A stretch of DNA of 54,634 nucleotides, from assembly GCA_022340245.1 (NCBI GenBank), contig JAJDOI010000160.1, forward strand, positions 1-54,634, read 5' to 3'. Source of the stretch: Thiogranum sp. GTDB lineage: Bacteria > Pseudomonadota > Gammaproteobacteria > DSM-19610. A program made the position numbers and the translations under genes. Shown piece by piece: positions 36,167-45,856 of this stretch (its first letter is position 1; each line of letters begins with the position of its first letter). The notes under the pieces were generated by a model. That model was not told the DNA's origin, searched no databases, and saw nothing but the letters and a program-made list of their open reading frames with translations.

Positions 36167-36957
36167 AGCAATATCTCGATTTGATGCAGCACGTGCTCGA
36201 CCGGGGCGTGCGCAAGGAGGATCGCACCGGAACAGGCACGCTGAGCGTGTTCGGTTACCAGATGCGCTTTGATCTCGCTGCGGGTTTTCCCGCCGTGACC
36301 ACCAAGAAGCTGCACCTGCGCTCCATCATCCATGAATTGCTGTGGTTCCTCAGCGGGGATACCAATATCAGGTATCTGCGCGACAATGGCGTGTCCATCT
36401 GGGACGAGTGGGCGGACGAAAACGGCGACCTCGGGCCGGTCTATGGTTACCAGTGGCGCTCCTGGCCGGCGGCCGGTGGCAGACATATCGACCAGATTTC
36501 ACAGGTGCTCGATCAGCTGAGGAACAACCCGGATTCACGCCGGATCATTGTCAGCGCCTGGAACGTGGGCGACATCGACAATATGGCGTTACCGCCGTGC
36601 CATGCGTTTTTCCAGTTCTATGTCGCCGGGGGCAGGCTGTCGTGCCAGTTGTACCAGCGTAGTGCGGATATTTTCCTTGGTGTGCCGTTCAACATCGCCT
36701 CGTATGCGCTGTTGACCATGATGATGGCGCAGGCCGCCGGGCTTGAGCCGGGAGAGTTTGTGCACACCCTGGGCGATGCGCACCTGTACGCCAACCACCT
36801 GGAGCAGGCGCGCATTCAGTTGCAGCGTGAACCGCGGCCGCTGCCGACCATGAAGATCAACCCGGATGTCAAAGATCTGTTCGCCTTCGGCTTTGGGGAT
36901 TTCGAACTGCTTGACTACGATCCGCACCCGCACATCAAGGCGCCGGTTGCGGTGTGA
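36163..36957 (+). CDS. thyA: Thymidylate synthase
   Basis: ThyA methylates dUMP to dTMP using methylene-tetrahydrofolate. The 264-residue protein has exactly the E. coli length. It starts at GTG, reading (M)[15 protein letters not shown], with the catalytic Cys in [12 protein letters not shown] near residue 146 and [20 protein letters not shown] just after. FHDR-equivalent contacts appear in [13 protein letters not shown]. The GTG start overlaps the lgt stop by four bases, and its own stop overlaps the folA start, so lgt-thyA-folA is one coupled unit. Confidence 0.98.
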   Translation: MKQYLDLMQHVLDRGVRKEDRTGTGTLSVFGYQMRFDLAAGFPAVTTKKLHLRSIIHELLWFLSGDTNIRYLRDNGVSIWDEWADENGDLGPVYGYQWRSWPAAGGRHIDQISQVLDQLRNNPDSRRIIVSAWNVGDIDNMALPPCHAFFQFYVAGGRLSCQLYQRSADIFLGVPFNIASYALLTMMMAQAAGLEPGEFVHTLGDAHLYANHLEQARIQLQREPRPLPTMKINPDVKDLFAFGFGDFELLDYDPHPHIKAPVAV

Positions 36958-37460
36958 TGCGTGTCTCGCTGATTGCGGCGCTTGCCGCCAACGGTGTCAT
37001 CGGACGCGAAAACCGCCTGCCCTGGCGGCTGTCGGCCGATCTGCAGCGCTTCAAGCACCTGACCATGGGCAAGCCTCTGGTCATGGGCCGCAAGACTTGG
37101 GAGTCCATCGGCAAGCCGCTGCCGGGGCGCAGCAATATCGTCGTGACCCGCGATGCGGGGTTCAGCGCCGAGGGTTGTATCGTGGTGCACGGTATCGAAC
37201 AGGCGCTGGATGCCGCGGGTGATTGCGACGAAGTCATGGTGATGGGTGGCGCCAACCTGTACCGGCAAATGCTGCCGCGGGCCGACCGGCTCTACCTCAC
37301 CCGGGTGAGGGCCGATGTCGAGGGTGACACCCGGTTCCCGCCTTTCGATGCGAACGAGTGGGTGGAAGTGCAGCGCGAATCGCACTGCGCCGATGAAAGG
37401 AATCAATACGACTATGATTTTGTCGTGCTCGATCGGCGCCGGCCGCCGAACCGGGCCTGA
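36957..37460 (+). CDS. folA: Dihydrofolate reductase
   Basis: FolA regenerates tetrahydrofolate from the dihydrofolate that ThyA releases. The 167-residue protein (E. coli 159) begins [19 protein letters not shown], followed by LPWRLSADLQRFKHLTMGKP with the substrate Asp, VMGRKTWESIGKPLPGRSNI near residue 43, and VMGGANLYRQMLPRAD near residue 96. The start may be the GTG at 36954 or the ATG at 36957; both overlap the thyA stop. It converges with apaH, leaving only 13 bp between the stop codons. Confidence 0.97.
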   Translation: MRVSLIAALAANGVIGRENRLPWRLSADLQRFKHLTMGKPLVMGRKTWESIGKPLPGRSNIVVTRDAGFSAEGCIVVHGIEQALDAAGDCDEVMVMGGANLYRQMLPRADRLYLTRVRADVEGDTRFPPFDANEWVEVQRESHCADERNQYDYDFVVLDRRRPPNRA

Positions 37461-37473
37461 ACGGCGCAGCGTT

Positions 37474-38304
37474 TCATTTCTGTCCCGGCGTGGCCGCCCC
37501 CGGACAGGGATACTCGATGCGCTCGGCGTCCGCGCTATCCAGTCGCAGCGCGGTTAACTGCCCGCCCCACAGGCAGCCGGTGTCGAGCGCATGAATACCC
37601 GGCGCGTCATAGGCGCCAAGCGTCGACCAGTGTCCGAAAAGAATATTCATATTGCGGCTTTTGCGGCTATTCCACTCAAACCAGGGTTTGAGATGCTTCG
37701 GCTGGGTGTCCGGAGGGCCTTTCTCTTCCAGCGCCAGTCGGCCGCTGCTGTCGCAGTAGCGCAAACGGGTGAAACAGTTGGTGATGAAGCGCAGGCGCTC
37801 CCAACCTGTAAGCGCCGGCGTCCAGACGTCCGGTTTGTTGCCGTACATGGCGTTGAGGAACTCGACGTAGCCATCGCCGCGCAATACCTGTTCCACCTCT
37901 ACGGAGCAGGCTCTGGCCGTTTCCAGGTCCCACTGGGGCGGCAGGCCGGCGTGAACCAGCGTATAGCCCAGCGTCGTGTCATGATGCAGCAGCGGCTGAT
38001 GGCGCAGCCAGTCCAGCAGTTGTGCGGCATCGGGGGCGTCGAGAATGTGCGTCAGCGTGTCCTTGCGTTTGCGCCGTCCGGGGATGTGTGCGCTGGCGAG
38101 CAGGTGCAGATCGTGATTGCCGAGCACCGAGACGGCGTTCAGGGAGCTGATAAAACGCAGTACTTCCAGCGACTTGGGGCCCCGATTAACCAGGTCGCCC
38201 GCAAACCATAGCTGGTCCGGGCCTGGCTTGAAGTCGATCAGTTCGAGCAGGTACTGCAGTTCGTCGAAGCAACCCTGGACGTCACCGATGGCGTAGACAG
38301 CCAT
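37474..38304 (-). CDS. apaH: Bis(5'-nucleosyl)-tetraphosphatase, symmetrical
   Basis: ApaH splits Ap4A into two ADP and removes Np4N caps from RNA. The 276-residue metallophosphoesterase (E. coli 280) shows GDVQGCFDELQYLL at the start, AGDLVNRGPKSLE near residue 36, LGNHDLHLLA near residue 62 and HAGLPPQWDL near residue 117, which hold the metals. It lies directly downstream of apaG with a 9-bp gap. In E. coli apaGH follows rsmA in the lptD operon; here they are separated from rsmA. Confidence 0.97.
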   Translation of the reverse strand: MAVYAIGDVQGCFDELQYLLELIDFKPGPDQLWFAGDLVNRGPKSLEVLRFISSLNAVSVLGNHDLHLLASAHIPGRRKRKDTLTHILDAPDAAQLLDWLRHQPLLHHDTTLGYTLVHAGLPPQWDLETARACSVEVEQVLRGDGYVEFLNAMYGNKPDVWTPALTGWERLRFITNCFTRLRYCDSSGRLALEEKGPPDTQPKHLKPWFEWNSRKSRNMNILFGHWSTLGAYDAPGIHALDTGCLWGGQLTALRLDSADAERIEYPCPGAATPGQK

Positions 38305-38313
38305 GGGCGCGGC

Positions 38314-38694
38314 TCAATGCAGGATGCGCGGCATGGACAGGGTGAACTGGGGGATGTCGGCTTCGAACTCGACACCGTCATCGGCAATCATCAGATAGCT
38401 GCCGCGCATGGTGCCGACGGGGGTCTCCAGCATGGTGCCGCTGGTGTACCGGTAGCTTTCGCCGGGTTGCAGGTGCGGTTGCTCGCCGACCACGCCTTCT
38501 CCCTTGACCTCCTGAACCTTGTTGTTGGCGTCGGTGATCACCCAGTGGCGGCGCAGCAGCTGTGCCGGCACCTCACCGTTGTTGTGAATCGTTATGGTGT
38601 AGGCGAACACGAAGTGATCCTGGTCCGGTAGGGACTGCTCGGCGATGTATTGGGTTTGGACTTCGACCTTGATGTTGTAAGTGTTGCTGGACAT
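38314..38694 (-). CDS. apaG: ApaG
   Basis: ApaG is a small all-beta protein whose bacterial role is not settled; its fold resembles the C-terminal domain of F-box protein 3. The 126-residue protein (E. coli 125) contains VFAYTITIHNNGEVPAQLLR followed by RHWVITDANNK and VGEQPHLQPGESYRYTSGT, the core motifs. The start lies in a divergent region shared with the 72-residue gene. apaG-apaH form a two-gene unit here, cut loose from the rsmA operon where they belong in E. coli. Confidence 0.96.
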   Translation of the reverse strand: MSSNTYNIKVEVQTQYIAEQSLPDQDHFVFAYTITIHNNGEVPAQLLRRHWVITDANNKVQEVKGEGVVGEQPHLQPGESYRYTSGTMLETPVGTMRGSYLMIADDGVEFEADIPQFTLSMPRILH

Positions 38695-38832
38695 GCCTGG
38701 GCTCCGGGTAAGTGCGCTAGGATACTGGGTTTTCGCGGGCAGGTATAGTTTACCCCCGCAAACCGCAGGGCAGGCGGACTGCCCGAAACCGGTCTATATT
38801 TTTAGCGAAGGCAAAAAAACAAGGAGACGGCC

Positions 38833-39051
38833 ATGTATATGCGAGACAAGGCGAGCGGCGATCTGGTCGAAGTGCTGGATGTGGTGGCCATGGTTGACCC
38901 GTGCAGTGCAGATGTGCAGGGACGGTTTCACGCCGGAGAAGAATTGCAGGACGTTGCCCGGTTTGCCAAGGCCGGTCTCGAGTTTCCCTCCGGTGAAGCG
39001 CTGCCGCGCTGCTGGCTGGACGCTGCTTATCGGACGGCCACGGCCCGCTGA
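38833..39051 (+). CDS. Small conserved protein of unknown function
   Basis: I do not know its function. The 72-residue protein is acidic, has no signal peptide or membrane helix, and contains VEVLDVVAMVDPCSADVQGR followed by FHAGEELQDVARFAKAGLEF and PSGEALPRCWLDAAYR. The start is well supported by AAGGAG seven bases before the ATG. Similar short proteins occur in other gammaproteobacteria as far as I recall, so it looks like a real gene. The conserved-looking FHAGEELQD and PSGEALPRCW stretches are the best handles. It is divergent from apaG; the following 400 bp have no clear gene. Confidence 0.7.
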   Translation: MYMRDKASGDLVEVLDVVAMVDPCSADVQGRFHAGEELQDVARFAKAGLEFPSGEALPRCWLDAAYRTATAR

Positions 39052-39456
39052 CAGAACAGACAGTTATGCCGGCGCCCCCGGGTGGTCGGCTGGCGGCACA
39101 CCGGATTCCGCCCTATGGTCGAAGCGCTTGGCCTGGTCAGCCCCCGGACAAGCGCCGCTGTATACCGGTTCCACCCGGTGAGAGTCCTGTCCCGACCGGC
39201 GCAAGCGCCGCGCACCAGACGTATTCATCGTATTTAACAGCCAGTTGCAGGCGATTTCTGTGCGCTGCCAGGGCGCGCACATCCCCGGGCTTAAGTTAGC
39301 CGCGACCCTGCCGCTAGCAAAACACTGGGGAAGCGTATCGTGGATGAGTAACCTTCAGGAAATGCCCATATTGCGACGTGGGTAACAGTAACTCCGCTTC
39401 ATATTTACAAGAATAAAACCACGCCTTCGGGCGCGGGATATTTGAGCGGTGCGTCT
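39052..39456. other. Gene-free stretch of about 400 bp
   Basis: I recognise no gene, tRNA or riboswitch here. There are GC-rich hairpins (GGCGCAAGCGCC; CGCCTTCGGGCG with a UUCG loop just before the next gene) and an AT-richer patch (CATATTTACAAGAATAAAA) that may hold the promoter of the exported protein downstream. The composition resembles non-coding DNA, not a decayed gene I could name. Confidence 0.6.
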
Positions 39457-39867
39457 ATGACTGTCAAAACAACATCTTATCGTAAGCCGGATCTGCTGCT
39501 ACTGCTGACCTTTTGCGTCGCTATGGGCTCACTGCTGAGCGGTGTGGCACAGGCTGCCAATATTTCCGGCATGGCTTCCTCGTCGAAAGACAGTCGCGAG
39601 GTTGCCGGCTCGGAAAAATGGTGGCAATCGATCTGGGGTCTGGATCTCGCCCGCAAGCTGAAAGAATGGCGGCCGAAGGTGACAGTGCAGGAGGACGGCG
39701 AAGGCTTCAACCTCGCCCGCCCCTTCGGCAAGTCGGGTCCCACCGTTCAGTGTTCTTCGTCCTTGCCGGATTCGGTGTGGCGCGGTCTGCGTGCCGGTGC
39801 CGCCGGCCAAACCGGCCCTCTCGCTGGTGATACCGACGTTTTCCTGTTTCTGCAGAAGCGCTGGTAA
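39457..39867 (+). CDS. Predicted exported protein of unknown function
   Basis: The 136-residue protein has a convincing Sec signal peptide: a basic N-region (MTVKTTSYRKPD), a hydrophobic core (LLLLLTFCVAMGSLLSGV) and an AQA cleavage site near residue 33. The mature part of about 103 residues has WWQSIWGLDLARKLKEWRPK, then VTVQEDGEGFNLARPFG, which I cannot place in a family. One Cys (QCSSS) follows. A TTG at 39442 would give five more residues. It converges with the universal stress gene with one base between stops. Location would be the periplasm; function unknown. Confidence 0.62.
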   Translation: MTVKTTSYRKPDLLLLLTFCVAMGSLLSGVAQAANISGMASSSKDSREVAGSEKWWQSIWGLDLARKLKEWRPKVTVQEDGEGFNLARPFGKSGPTVQCSSSLPDSVWRGLRAGAAGQTGPLAGDTDVFLFLQKRW

Positions 39868-39868
39868 A

Positions 39869-40306
39869 CTAATCTTTCACACGCACGGCCAGCACGTCGC
39901 AGGGCGCACCGTGCAGCACCGCATTGGCGGTCGATCCGAGCAGTAACTGGATGCCCGAGCGTCCGTGGCTGCCAATAACGATCAGGTCTACCCCCTCCTG
40001 CTCGGCAAGGCTGAGTATTTCGCGCTTGGTGCTTCCCTGGCGCACATGGCATGCCTTGTCGGCGAGTCCGTGCCGCTTGACGAGTTCCTGCAAACGGGTC
40101 TCCGCCAGTGCGAGCAGTTCCTGGTCAAGTTCGAGTTCCTGTGGCATGACCAGTTCGTTGGACAGATCGACCTGGGCGAACTCGACGACGTGCACCAGGC
40201 TGGCGCGCGCCTCAAAGGCCGCGGCCAGCGTCAGCCCCTTGCTAATAACCTCGTCGGTGTTTTTTGAGAAGTCCACGGCCAGCAGCAGATGGGTGTAGGT
40301 GGGCAT
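39869..40306 (-). CDS. Universal stress protein (UspA family)
   Basis: The 145-residue single-domain Usp begins MPTYTHLLLAVDFSKNTDEV and has the nucleotide-binding end GSHGRSGIQLLLGSTANAVL followed by HGAPCDVLAVR, including the G-2x-G-9x-G-S/T signature of ATP-binding members. Expression is typically raised by starvation or stress. It starts 13 bp after the rsmA stop on the same strand, so it appears appended to the lptD-surA-pdxA-rsmA operon in the place where apaGH lies in E. coli. Confidence 0.93.
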   Translation of the reverse strand: MPTYTHLLLAVDFSKNTDEVISKGLTLAAAFEARASLVHVVEFAQVDLSNELVMPQELELDQELLALAETRLQELVKRHGLADKACHVRQGSTKREILSLAEQEGVDLIVIGSHGRSGIQLLLGSTANAVLHGAPCDVLAVRVKD

Positions 40307-40319
40307 GGGTGTGTCCTCG

Positions 40320-41102
40320 CTAGTTACGATGTGCCAGCCGGTTGGCCAGAGCGGCGTACTGTTGCAGCGTCAGCGTTTCCGGGCGCGCCGCGGGATCGCT
40401 GCCACTGGTACGGATTTCCTCTTCACTGAGTAGCCCTTTCAGTGTATTGCGCAGTGTCTTGCGGCGTTGGCCGAAGGCTTGCCGTACCACGGTAGCCAGG
40501 CAGGTGTAGTCATCAACGGCAACGGGCGCCTGCGGCCAGGGTGTCAGCCGGACGAACGTCGACTCGACCCTGGGCGCGGGCCTGAACGCGCCGGGGCCGA
40601 TACCGAACAGCGGTGCCACCCTGCAGTGGTACTGGATCATCAGTGACAGGCGACCGTAGTCACCGCTGCCCGGCTGCGCGGCCATGCGTTGCACCACCTC
40701 TTTTTGCAGCATGAAGTGCATGTCTTCAATATAGTCCGACTGTGTGAGCAGGTGAAACAACAGCGGCGTGGAAATATTGTAGGGCAGGTTGCCTATCACG
40801 CGCAGTTTTTCTTGCTCGGCCAATGCCGAAAAATCGAACTGCAGCGCATCCGCCTGGTGAATAATGAGCTTGCCCAGGCCCGCGGCTTTGTTTGCCAGCG
40901 GTTCAACCAGATCGCGATCCAGCTCCACGACGTCCAGCTGCCCGCAGGCGCGCAGCAGTGGGAGTGTTATGGCTCCCTGACCGGGGCCGATTTCAACCAG
41001 CCGCTGTCCGGGTTGCGGGCTGACGGCCTGGATGATGCGACGGATGACGCCGGGATCGTGGAGAAAGTTCTGGCCGAAGCGTTTGCGTGCGCGGTGGCTC
41101 AT
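40320..41102 (-). CDS. rsmA: 16S rRNA dimethyladenosine transferase
   Basis: RsmA (KsgA) dimethylates two adjacent adenosines near the 3' end of 16S rRNA. The 260-residue protein (E. coli 273) begins [20 protein letters not shown], and has [15 protein letters not shown] near residue 36 and the catalytic [15 protein letters not shown] near residue 105. The C-terminal part [14 protein letters not shown] also fits. Its start overlaps the pdxA stop by four bases, so translation is coupled. An open frame extends upstream inside pdxA, but the chosen start matches homologues. Confidence 0.97.
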   Translation of the reverse strand: MSHRARKRFGQNFLHDPGVIRRIIQAVSPQPGQRLVEIGPGQGAITLPLLRACGQLDVVELDRDLVEPLANKAAGLGKLIIHQADALQFDFSALAEQEKLRVIGNLPYNISTPLLFHLLTQSDYIEDMHFMLQKEVVQRMAAQPGSGDYGRLSLMIQYHCRVAPLFGIGPGAFRPAPRVESTFVRLTPWPQAPVAVDDYTCLATVVRQAFGQRRKTLRNTLKGLLSEEEIRTSGSDPAARPETLTLQQYAALANRLAHRN

Positions 41103-42073
41103 GAAATCATATCGATCGCGCAACGAATCGCAGCATTGAGGCTGCCGCCGTCGGCCTCGCCGGTGCCGGCCTTGTCCAGCGCGGTACCGTGGTCGACCGA
41201 AGTGCGCACAAATGGCAGCCCCAGGGTAATGTTGACAGCGCGTCCGAAGCCCAGGTACTTGAGTACGGGCAGGCCCTGATCGTGGTACATCGCCAGTACG
41301 GCATCGGCCTCGGCCAGCAGCGGCGGCGTGAACAGCGTATCGGCGGGCAGGGGCCCGGTCAGCTGCAGGCCTTCGCTCCGAAGCTTTTCGACTACAGGCT
41401 GGATGATGTCGCGCTCCTCGGTACCGAGGTGACCACCCTCGCCGGCGTGCGGATTGAGGCCCGCCACGAGGATGCGTGGTCGGGGTATGTCGAATTTGTC
41501 CTGCAGGTCGTGGTGGAGGCAGCGTATCACCGCTTCCAGACCCTGCGCAGTGATGGCCGCGGCTACCCGGGCCAGTGGCAGGTGGGTGGTGGCCAGTGCC
41601 ACCCGCAGGCCGGGCGCGGCGAGCATCATTACGACCTGCGCGGCGTGGCACTTTTCCGCCAGGTATTCTGTGTGACCGGTAAACGGGATGCCCGCGTCGT
41701 TGATGACGGCCTTGTGCACCGGGGCGGTGACCAGCGCCTGAAATTCACCGTTCAGACAGCCGTGTATCGCCCGGTCGAGGGTTTGCAGCACGTAGCGGGC
41801 ATTGGCGGGGTCGGGCTGGCCGCTGACGACTTTCGCGGCCAGCTCGACGCATTCAACACAGACGCGTCCGGCTTGCGGCGGTGTTTCCGGCTGGTAGGCC
41901 GGCAAATCGACGCGGTGACCCAACTCAAGGGCGCGGGCTTTCAGCAGTGCCGGGTCGCCGATCAGCACCAGCTCGGCCTGGGCAGCGCAGCCCGCCAGTG
42001 CGAGACACAGATCCGGACCGATGCCGGCCGGCTCGCCGGTCGTGATCGCGAGGCGGGGTATCACTGCCGGCAT
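41099..42073 (-). CDS. pdxA: 4-hydroxythreonine-4-phosphate dehydrogenase
   Basis: PdxA oxidises 4-phosphohydroxythreonine in vitamin B6 synthesis. The 324-residue protein (E. coli 329) has [16 protein letters not shown] at the start, the substrate and metal motifs [11 protein letters not shown] near residue 132, [15 protein letters not shown] near residue 206 and [17 protein letters not shown] near residue 261. It lies 20 bp downstream of surA and overlaps rsmA by four bases, preserving the E. coli order lptD-surA-pdxA-rsmA. Confidence 0.97.
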   Translation of the reverse strand: MPAVIPRLAITTGEPAGIGPDLCLALAGCAAQAELVLIGDPALLKARALELGHRVDLPAYQPETPPQAGRVCVECVELAAKVVSGQPDPANARYVLQTLDRAIHGCLNGEFQALVTAPVHKAVINDAGIPFTGHTEYLAEKCHAAQVVMMLAAPGLRVALATTHLPLARVAAAITAQGLEAVIRCLHHDLQDKFDIPRPRILVAGLNPHAGEGGHLGTEERDIIQPVVEKLRSEGLQLTGPLPADTLFTPPLLAEADAVLAMYHDQGLPVLKYLGFGRAVNITLGLPFVRTSVDHGTALDKAGTGEADGGSLNAAIRCAIDMIS

Positions 42074-42093
42074 ATCAATGCGGCGTGTCGTGC

Positions 42094-43368
42094 TTACTCG
42101 TCATCGAGGTGGTACTCGACGTACGATTCGTCGCGCAGGCGCCGCAGCCAGATTTCCAGTTCCTCGTCGGTTTTGCGCTGGCGAATCGATTCGCGGGCCC
42201 GCGTGCGGCGGTATTCGTCGGTGTTGTCCTGTTCCCTCCGGTCCAGTACCTGTATGAGGTGCCAGCCGAAGCGGGTTTTCACCGGTTCGCTGACTTCACC
42301 GATTTTCAGGGCGTCCATGGCTTTTTCAAACTCCGGGACCATCTGGCCGGGTGTGACCCAGCCGAGGTCGCCGCCCTTGCTGCCCGAGCCCGGGTCCTGT
42401 GAGTTCGCGCGCGCCAGGGTGGCGAAGTCCTCACCCTGCTCGATGCGGTCACGCAGCTGCTGGAGGCGGGTCTTCACCGCTGCTTCCGAGTTCAGCGTGT
42501 CCGGCCGCAACAGGATATGTCGCGCCTTGGTCTGTTCGATCACATGCCGCTCGTCACCGCGAATGTCGACGATCTTGATCAGGTGAAAGCCGCTCGGGGT
42601 GCGGATCGGATCGCTGACCTGGCCTTTTTGCAGCTGGCCGACGACATCTGAAAAAAACGACGGTAACTGCCCGGTCTTGCGCCAGCCCAGGTCGCCGCCG
42701 GAAAGGGCTTGCTGCCCGTCCGATTCGGCGATTGCTACCTGGGAAAAATCAGCGCCGCCCTTGAGGCGTTTGAGGATATCGTCAATCCGCTGCTGCGCGG
42801 CCTGGACTTGCTCGGGACTGGCGGCCTCGGGAACCGAGACCAGGATATGCGCCAGGTGGTACTCCTTGTTCTGGTCCTTGAACGAAGCGGCGGTTTCAAG
42901 CAGGTGATCGACTTCCTGTTCGGTAACTTCCACGCGGCTGTCCACCATCTGCTGACGGACGCGGTTCATGGTCAACTGGTTGCGGAACTGCTCGCGGAAG
43001 GCGACGTAGTCGTAGCCGTCTTTTTCCAGAAACTGGCGAAACTGGTCCAGGGTCATATGATTCTGCTCGGCCAGATTCAGGAGATTCTTATTCAGCGTGT
43101 CGTCGTCTATACGGATACCGCTGCGCTCGGCCATCTGTAACTGCAGGTTTTCGATAATCAGCCGGTCGAGCACCTGCTTCTTCAGCGCGGCTTCCGGCGG
43201 CAACCGGGTCTGTTGCTGTTCGAGCTGGGACGTGACGACCACCACGCGGTTGTCGAGCTCGCTCTGCATGATGACATCATCGTTGACCGTGGCGACAATG
43301 CGGTTCAGCGGCGTGTTCGCCAGCGTGATGACCGGCAATACCAGAAGGATAAAGAGGAATCTATACAT
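42094..43368 (-). CDS. surA: Periplasmic chaperone and peptidyl-prolyl isomerase SurA
   Basis: SurA escorts outer-membrane proteins, LptD among them, through the periplasm. The 424-residue protein (E. coli 428) has a signal peptide ([17 protein letters not shown]), an N-terminal chaperone region ([18 protein letters not shown]) and two parvulin domains ([13 protein letters not shown] near residue 170; [11 protein letters not shown] near residue 285). The start may be ATG 43368 or a GTG at 43377, which sits against the lptD stop. It follows lptD without a gap, so the client and its chaperone are made together. Confidence 0.96.
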   Translation of the reverse strand: MYRFLFILLVLPVITLANTPLNRIVATVNDDVIMQSELDNRVVVVTSQLEQQQTRLPPEAALKKQVLDRLIIENLQLQMAERSGIRIDDDTLNKNLLNLAEQNHMTLDQFRQFLEKDGYDYVAFREQFRNQLTMNRVRQQMVDSRVEVTEQEVDHLLETAASFKDQNKEYHLAHILVSVPEAASPEQVQAAQQRIDDILKRLKGGADFSQVAIAESDGQQALSGGDLGWRKTGQLPSFFSDVVGQLQKGQVSDPIRTPSGFHLIKIVDIRGDERHVIEQTKARHILLRPDTLNSEAAVKTRLQQLRDRIEQGEDFATLARANSQDPGSGSKGGDLGWVTPGQMVPEFEKAMDALKIGEVSEPVKTRFGWHLIQVLDRREQDNTDEYRRTRARESIRQRKTDEELEIWLRRLRDESYVEYHLDDE

Positions 43369-43377
43369 CGTTCGCAC

Positions 43378-45627
43378 TCATTGTTCGGGGCGTTCTGAAT
43401 AGCCTAGGATACCATCTTCCAGTACAGACTCGATTTTGCTGCCGAAAGTTGCCAGTCCCTTTAGGACAATTTGTGCCATGTAGACGCGGTTATTGGTTCT
43501 GTTGGTGCTGTCAACATAGTCGCGGGTGACGAAGCGCACGCCCCAGCAGCAGCTGTCGTATTCTACCCCCACGAGTGTTTCCAGCTGCTTCGAATCGCGG
43601 AGATCATAATACCAGCGGCCAATGACCTGCCAGGAGGGCGACAGCGGCCAGAGAATGGATGCGTCGATCTGGCTCTGCTCGCCGTTCAGGTAGCGGTAGG
43701 AGAGATTGGCGATTTTGCGAAATCCCGGGTGATACTGGATGCGCGCATTGGCGCGCTGGGTGCTGCCGTTTTGCGGATCCCAGATAAGGTCTGCCTTGCC
43801 CGACCAGGACCGCGATAGCGCCATTTCCAGTTCGCCGGCGATATTGGAGTTCGAGTCCGTTTCAGGTCCGCTGTTATTCAGGGTAACGTTGCGGTTTTCA
43901 AAATAGAACAGTTGCCCAACCGAGGCGTGCAGCCTTTCGGCGCCGGTGTCCGGGTCGATCAGTCGGCTGGTGACGGCAAGCGCGGCCTGGTTTGCGTCAC
44001 CCATGCGGTCGGCGCCGTTGAAGCGGTTTTCTTCGAACAGTTCGCGGTAGCTGAAGGTCGGCTCGCTGGTATCGAACAGCGGCAGGTTTTGCTGGTTCTC
44101 GCCTTTCACATAAAGGTAAAACACGCGCGGTTCCAGGGTCTGTGTGTAGCGGTGGCCGATAAGCGACAGGTCGCGCTCGAGATAGACGGTATTGTCCAGG
44201 CTGAAGAACGGCGTGGTGCGGGTCGGATTGCTGGACTGACCAGCGGCCTGGTTATCCAGTTTGTAGCCGGTATAGCGCAGGCCGATTTTGGGGGTGCTGT
44301 CCAGGGCGGCGGCGCGGTATGGCCAGCTGATGCTGGGCCACACATCGACCCTGTCGGCGGTGACCCGTTGGCTGGCGTCGAAGCGCACGGCCTCCGAGGT
44401 CAGTTGTGACTCGATGCCTCCCGGGGTCAGCGGTGACACAGCTTCGAAAGTCAGGCGTGGCAATCGTTGATAGGGGAGGTTTTGCCGGGTGATGGTTTTG
44501 TCGATCGTCTGATAGTCGTCCACCTGCACCCCCGCGTTCCACCAGTTGGTCGTGTAATCAACCTTAGCGGTGCGCCGCAGGTGGGTCACACTGGCCAGAC
44601 TGAGTGAATCGCCGAGGTCAGTGAGATAGTTCGAGTCGGAAACGCGGTCATAGTCGATATTGGCGGTAAGGTTGGGATTGAAGCGCATTTGATCGCGTAC
44701 CACGATGCGGCTGCGCTGGTCTTCGGTAATTTTGTCCTTGTGCAGATATTCGAGCCGCATCAAGCCTTCCTGAAAGGATTGCAGAAAGCGAAACTCGGTG
44801 TTCATCTGGGTGCCCCGGTCTGCCAGGTAGCGCGGCGTGATCAAGGCATCGTAGTTGGGAGCGATATTCCAGTAAAAGGGTGTTTTTATCTCGACGCCGG
44901 AGTTCTCGGACGAGCCGAAACTGGGAATCAGTAAACCCGTCTTGCGCCGGTCATCGATGGGAAATGACAGGTAGGGCGTGTACAGGATCGGCACGTCCTT
45001 GATATTCAGGCGGGCGTTGCGGGCGACACCGACGCCCGTGTTCTTGTCCAGCACCACTTTGGTCGCCCGCAGGCTCCAGGTGTTGCTGCCCTGCGGGCAG
45101 GTGGTATACATCACCTTCTTGAAACGGGTCACGCCGGGTCTCAGCACGTAGGCCTTCCTGGCGTCGCCGCGGCCGTGGCGATCATAGAACCAGAAATGGG
45201 TAGTGAACAACTCGCCGCGGTGCTCGTTCAGCCAGAACTTGCCGTCGCTACCGCTGATGTTGAGCGAAGGCTCGTCATATACGACGTCTTCGTCAGCCAC
45301 GACGGTTGCATCGACTTCGTCGTAGATAATGTGATTCGCACGCAGTCGCTGGGCGCCGCGCTGCACCTGGGCATTGCCAAAAAGCTTGAGTTTGCGATCG
45401 CCGCTTCGCTCTGCGAGCTTGCCTTCGAGGTATATGGGGGCCTGCTCGGGGTCGCCGCTGAATGTCAGGTCATAGTCCCGGTCCGGTGGTGGCGGGCACA
45501 CCGCCCAGGCGGAGACCGGAGCGAAGGGGTCGGCGAGGGGGGCCGCCGGGGGCACTGGTTGCTCGGCACTGCTTTCCCCTGTCATCACGAGCAAGCTGGC
45601 AAGCAGGGCTAAGTGTCTAATATTCAC
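43378..45627 (-). CDS. lptD: LPS-assembly outer membrane protein LptD
   Basis: LptD is the beta-barrel that inserts lipopolysaccharide into the outer leaflet. The protein is about 749 residues (E. coli 784). I take GTG 45627 because it gives a signal peptide at once (NIRHLALLASLLVMTGESSA); an ATG at 45711 would add 28 residues that look unlike a leader, and no strong SD precedes either. The jellyroll domain (GNAQVQRGAQRLRANHIIYD) precedes the barrel (from about residue 200). All four disulfide cysteines are present: Cys44, the Cys of TTCPQGSNTW, and the pair in YDSCCWGV. The region upstream is divergent with amgK. Confidence 0.95.
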   Translation of the reverse strand: MNIRHLALLASLLVMTGESSAEQPVPPAAPLADPFAPVSAWAVCPPPPDRDYDLTFSGDPEQAPIYLEGKLAERSGDRKLKLFGNAQVQRGAQRLRANHIIYDEVDATVVADEDVVYDEPSLNISGSDGKFWLNEHRGELFTTHFWFYDRHGRGDARKAYVLRPGVTRFKKVMYTTCPQGSNTWSLRATKVVLDKNTGVGVARNARLNIKDVPILYTPYLSFPIDDRRKTGLLIPSFGSSENSGVEIKTPFYWNIAPNYDALITPRYLADRGTQMNTEFRFLQSFQEGLMRLEYLHKDKITEDQRSRIVVRDQMRFNPNLTANIDYDRVSDSNYLTDLGDSLSLASVTHLRRTAKVDYTTNWWNAGVQVDDYQTIDKTITRQNLPYQRLPRLTFEAVSPLTPGGIESQLTSEAVRFDASQRVTADRVDVWPSISWPYRAAALDSTPKIGLRYTGYKLDNQAAGQSSNPTRTTPFFSLDNTVYLERDLSLIGHRYTQTLEPRVFYLYVKGENQQNLPLFDTSEPTFSYRELFEENRFNGADRMGDANQAALAVTSRLIDPDTGAERLHASVGQLFYFENRNVTLNNSGPETDSNSNIAGELEMALSRSWSGKADLIWDPQNGSTQRANARIQYHPGFRKIANLSYRYLNGEQSQIDASILWPLSPSWQVIGRWYYDLRDSKQLETLVGVEYDSCCWGVRFVTRDYVDSTNRTNNRVYMAQIVLKGLATFGSKIESVLEDGILGYSERPEQ

Positions 45628-45856
45628 AGAATATTTTGGGTTTAAAATAAAATGCCACCGACCCGGCAGGTGCGGTTCCCGGGTGCTGGCGGCTGGCCCG
45701 TAAAATCGCATAGAATAATTTTATATTCAATGGTTTCGTGGGTTCGCGGTGAAACATACCCGATTCCGGCACGGCGCCTGCCGCCGGCGCGCGGGCATTG
45801 CCGGTGTTCAGGCGCGGGGATAGCCGCTCCCTCGGTCTCGCACTCGCCGGCACCGC

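Noticed and set aside
39066-39299. A 77-codon plus-strand frame after the 72-residue gene.
   Set aside because: No ribosome site, Pro/Arg/Ser-rich composition, and no resemblance to a known protein.
39300-39440. The structured-looking sequence before the exported protein gene was considered as a cyclic-di-GMP or other riboswitch.
   Set aside because: The conserved cores of the classes I can recall are absent; only simple hairpins are visible.
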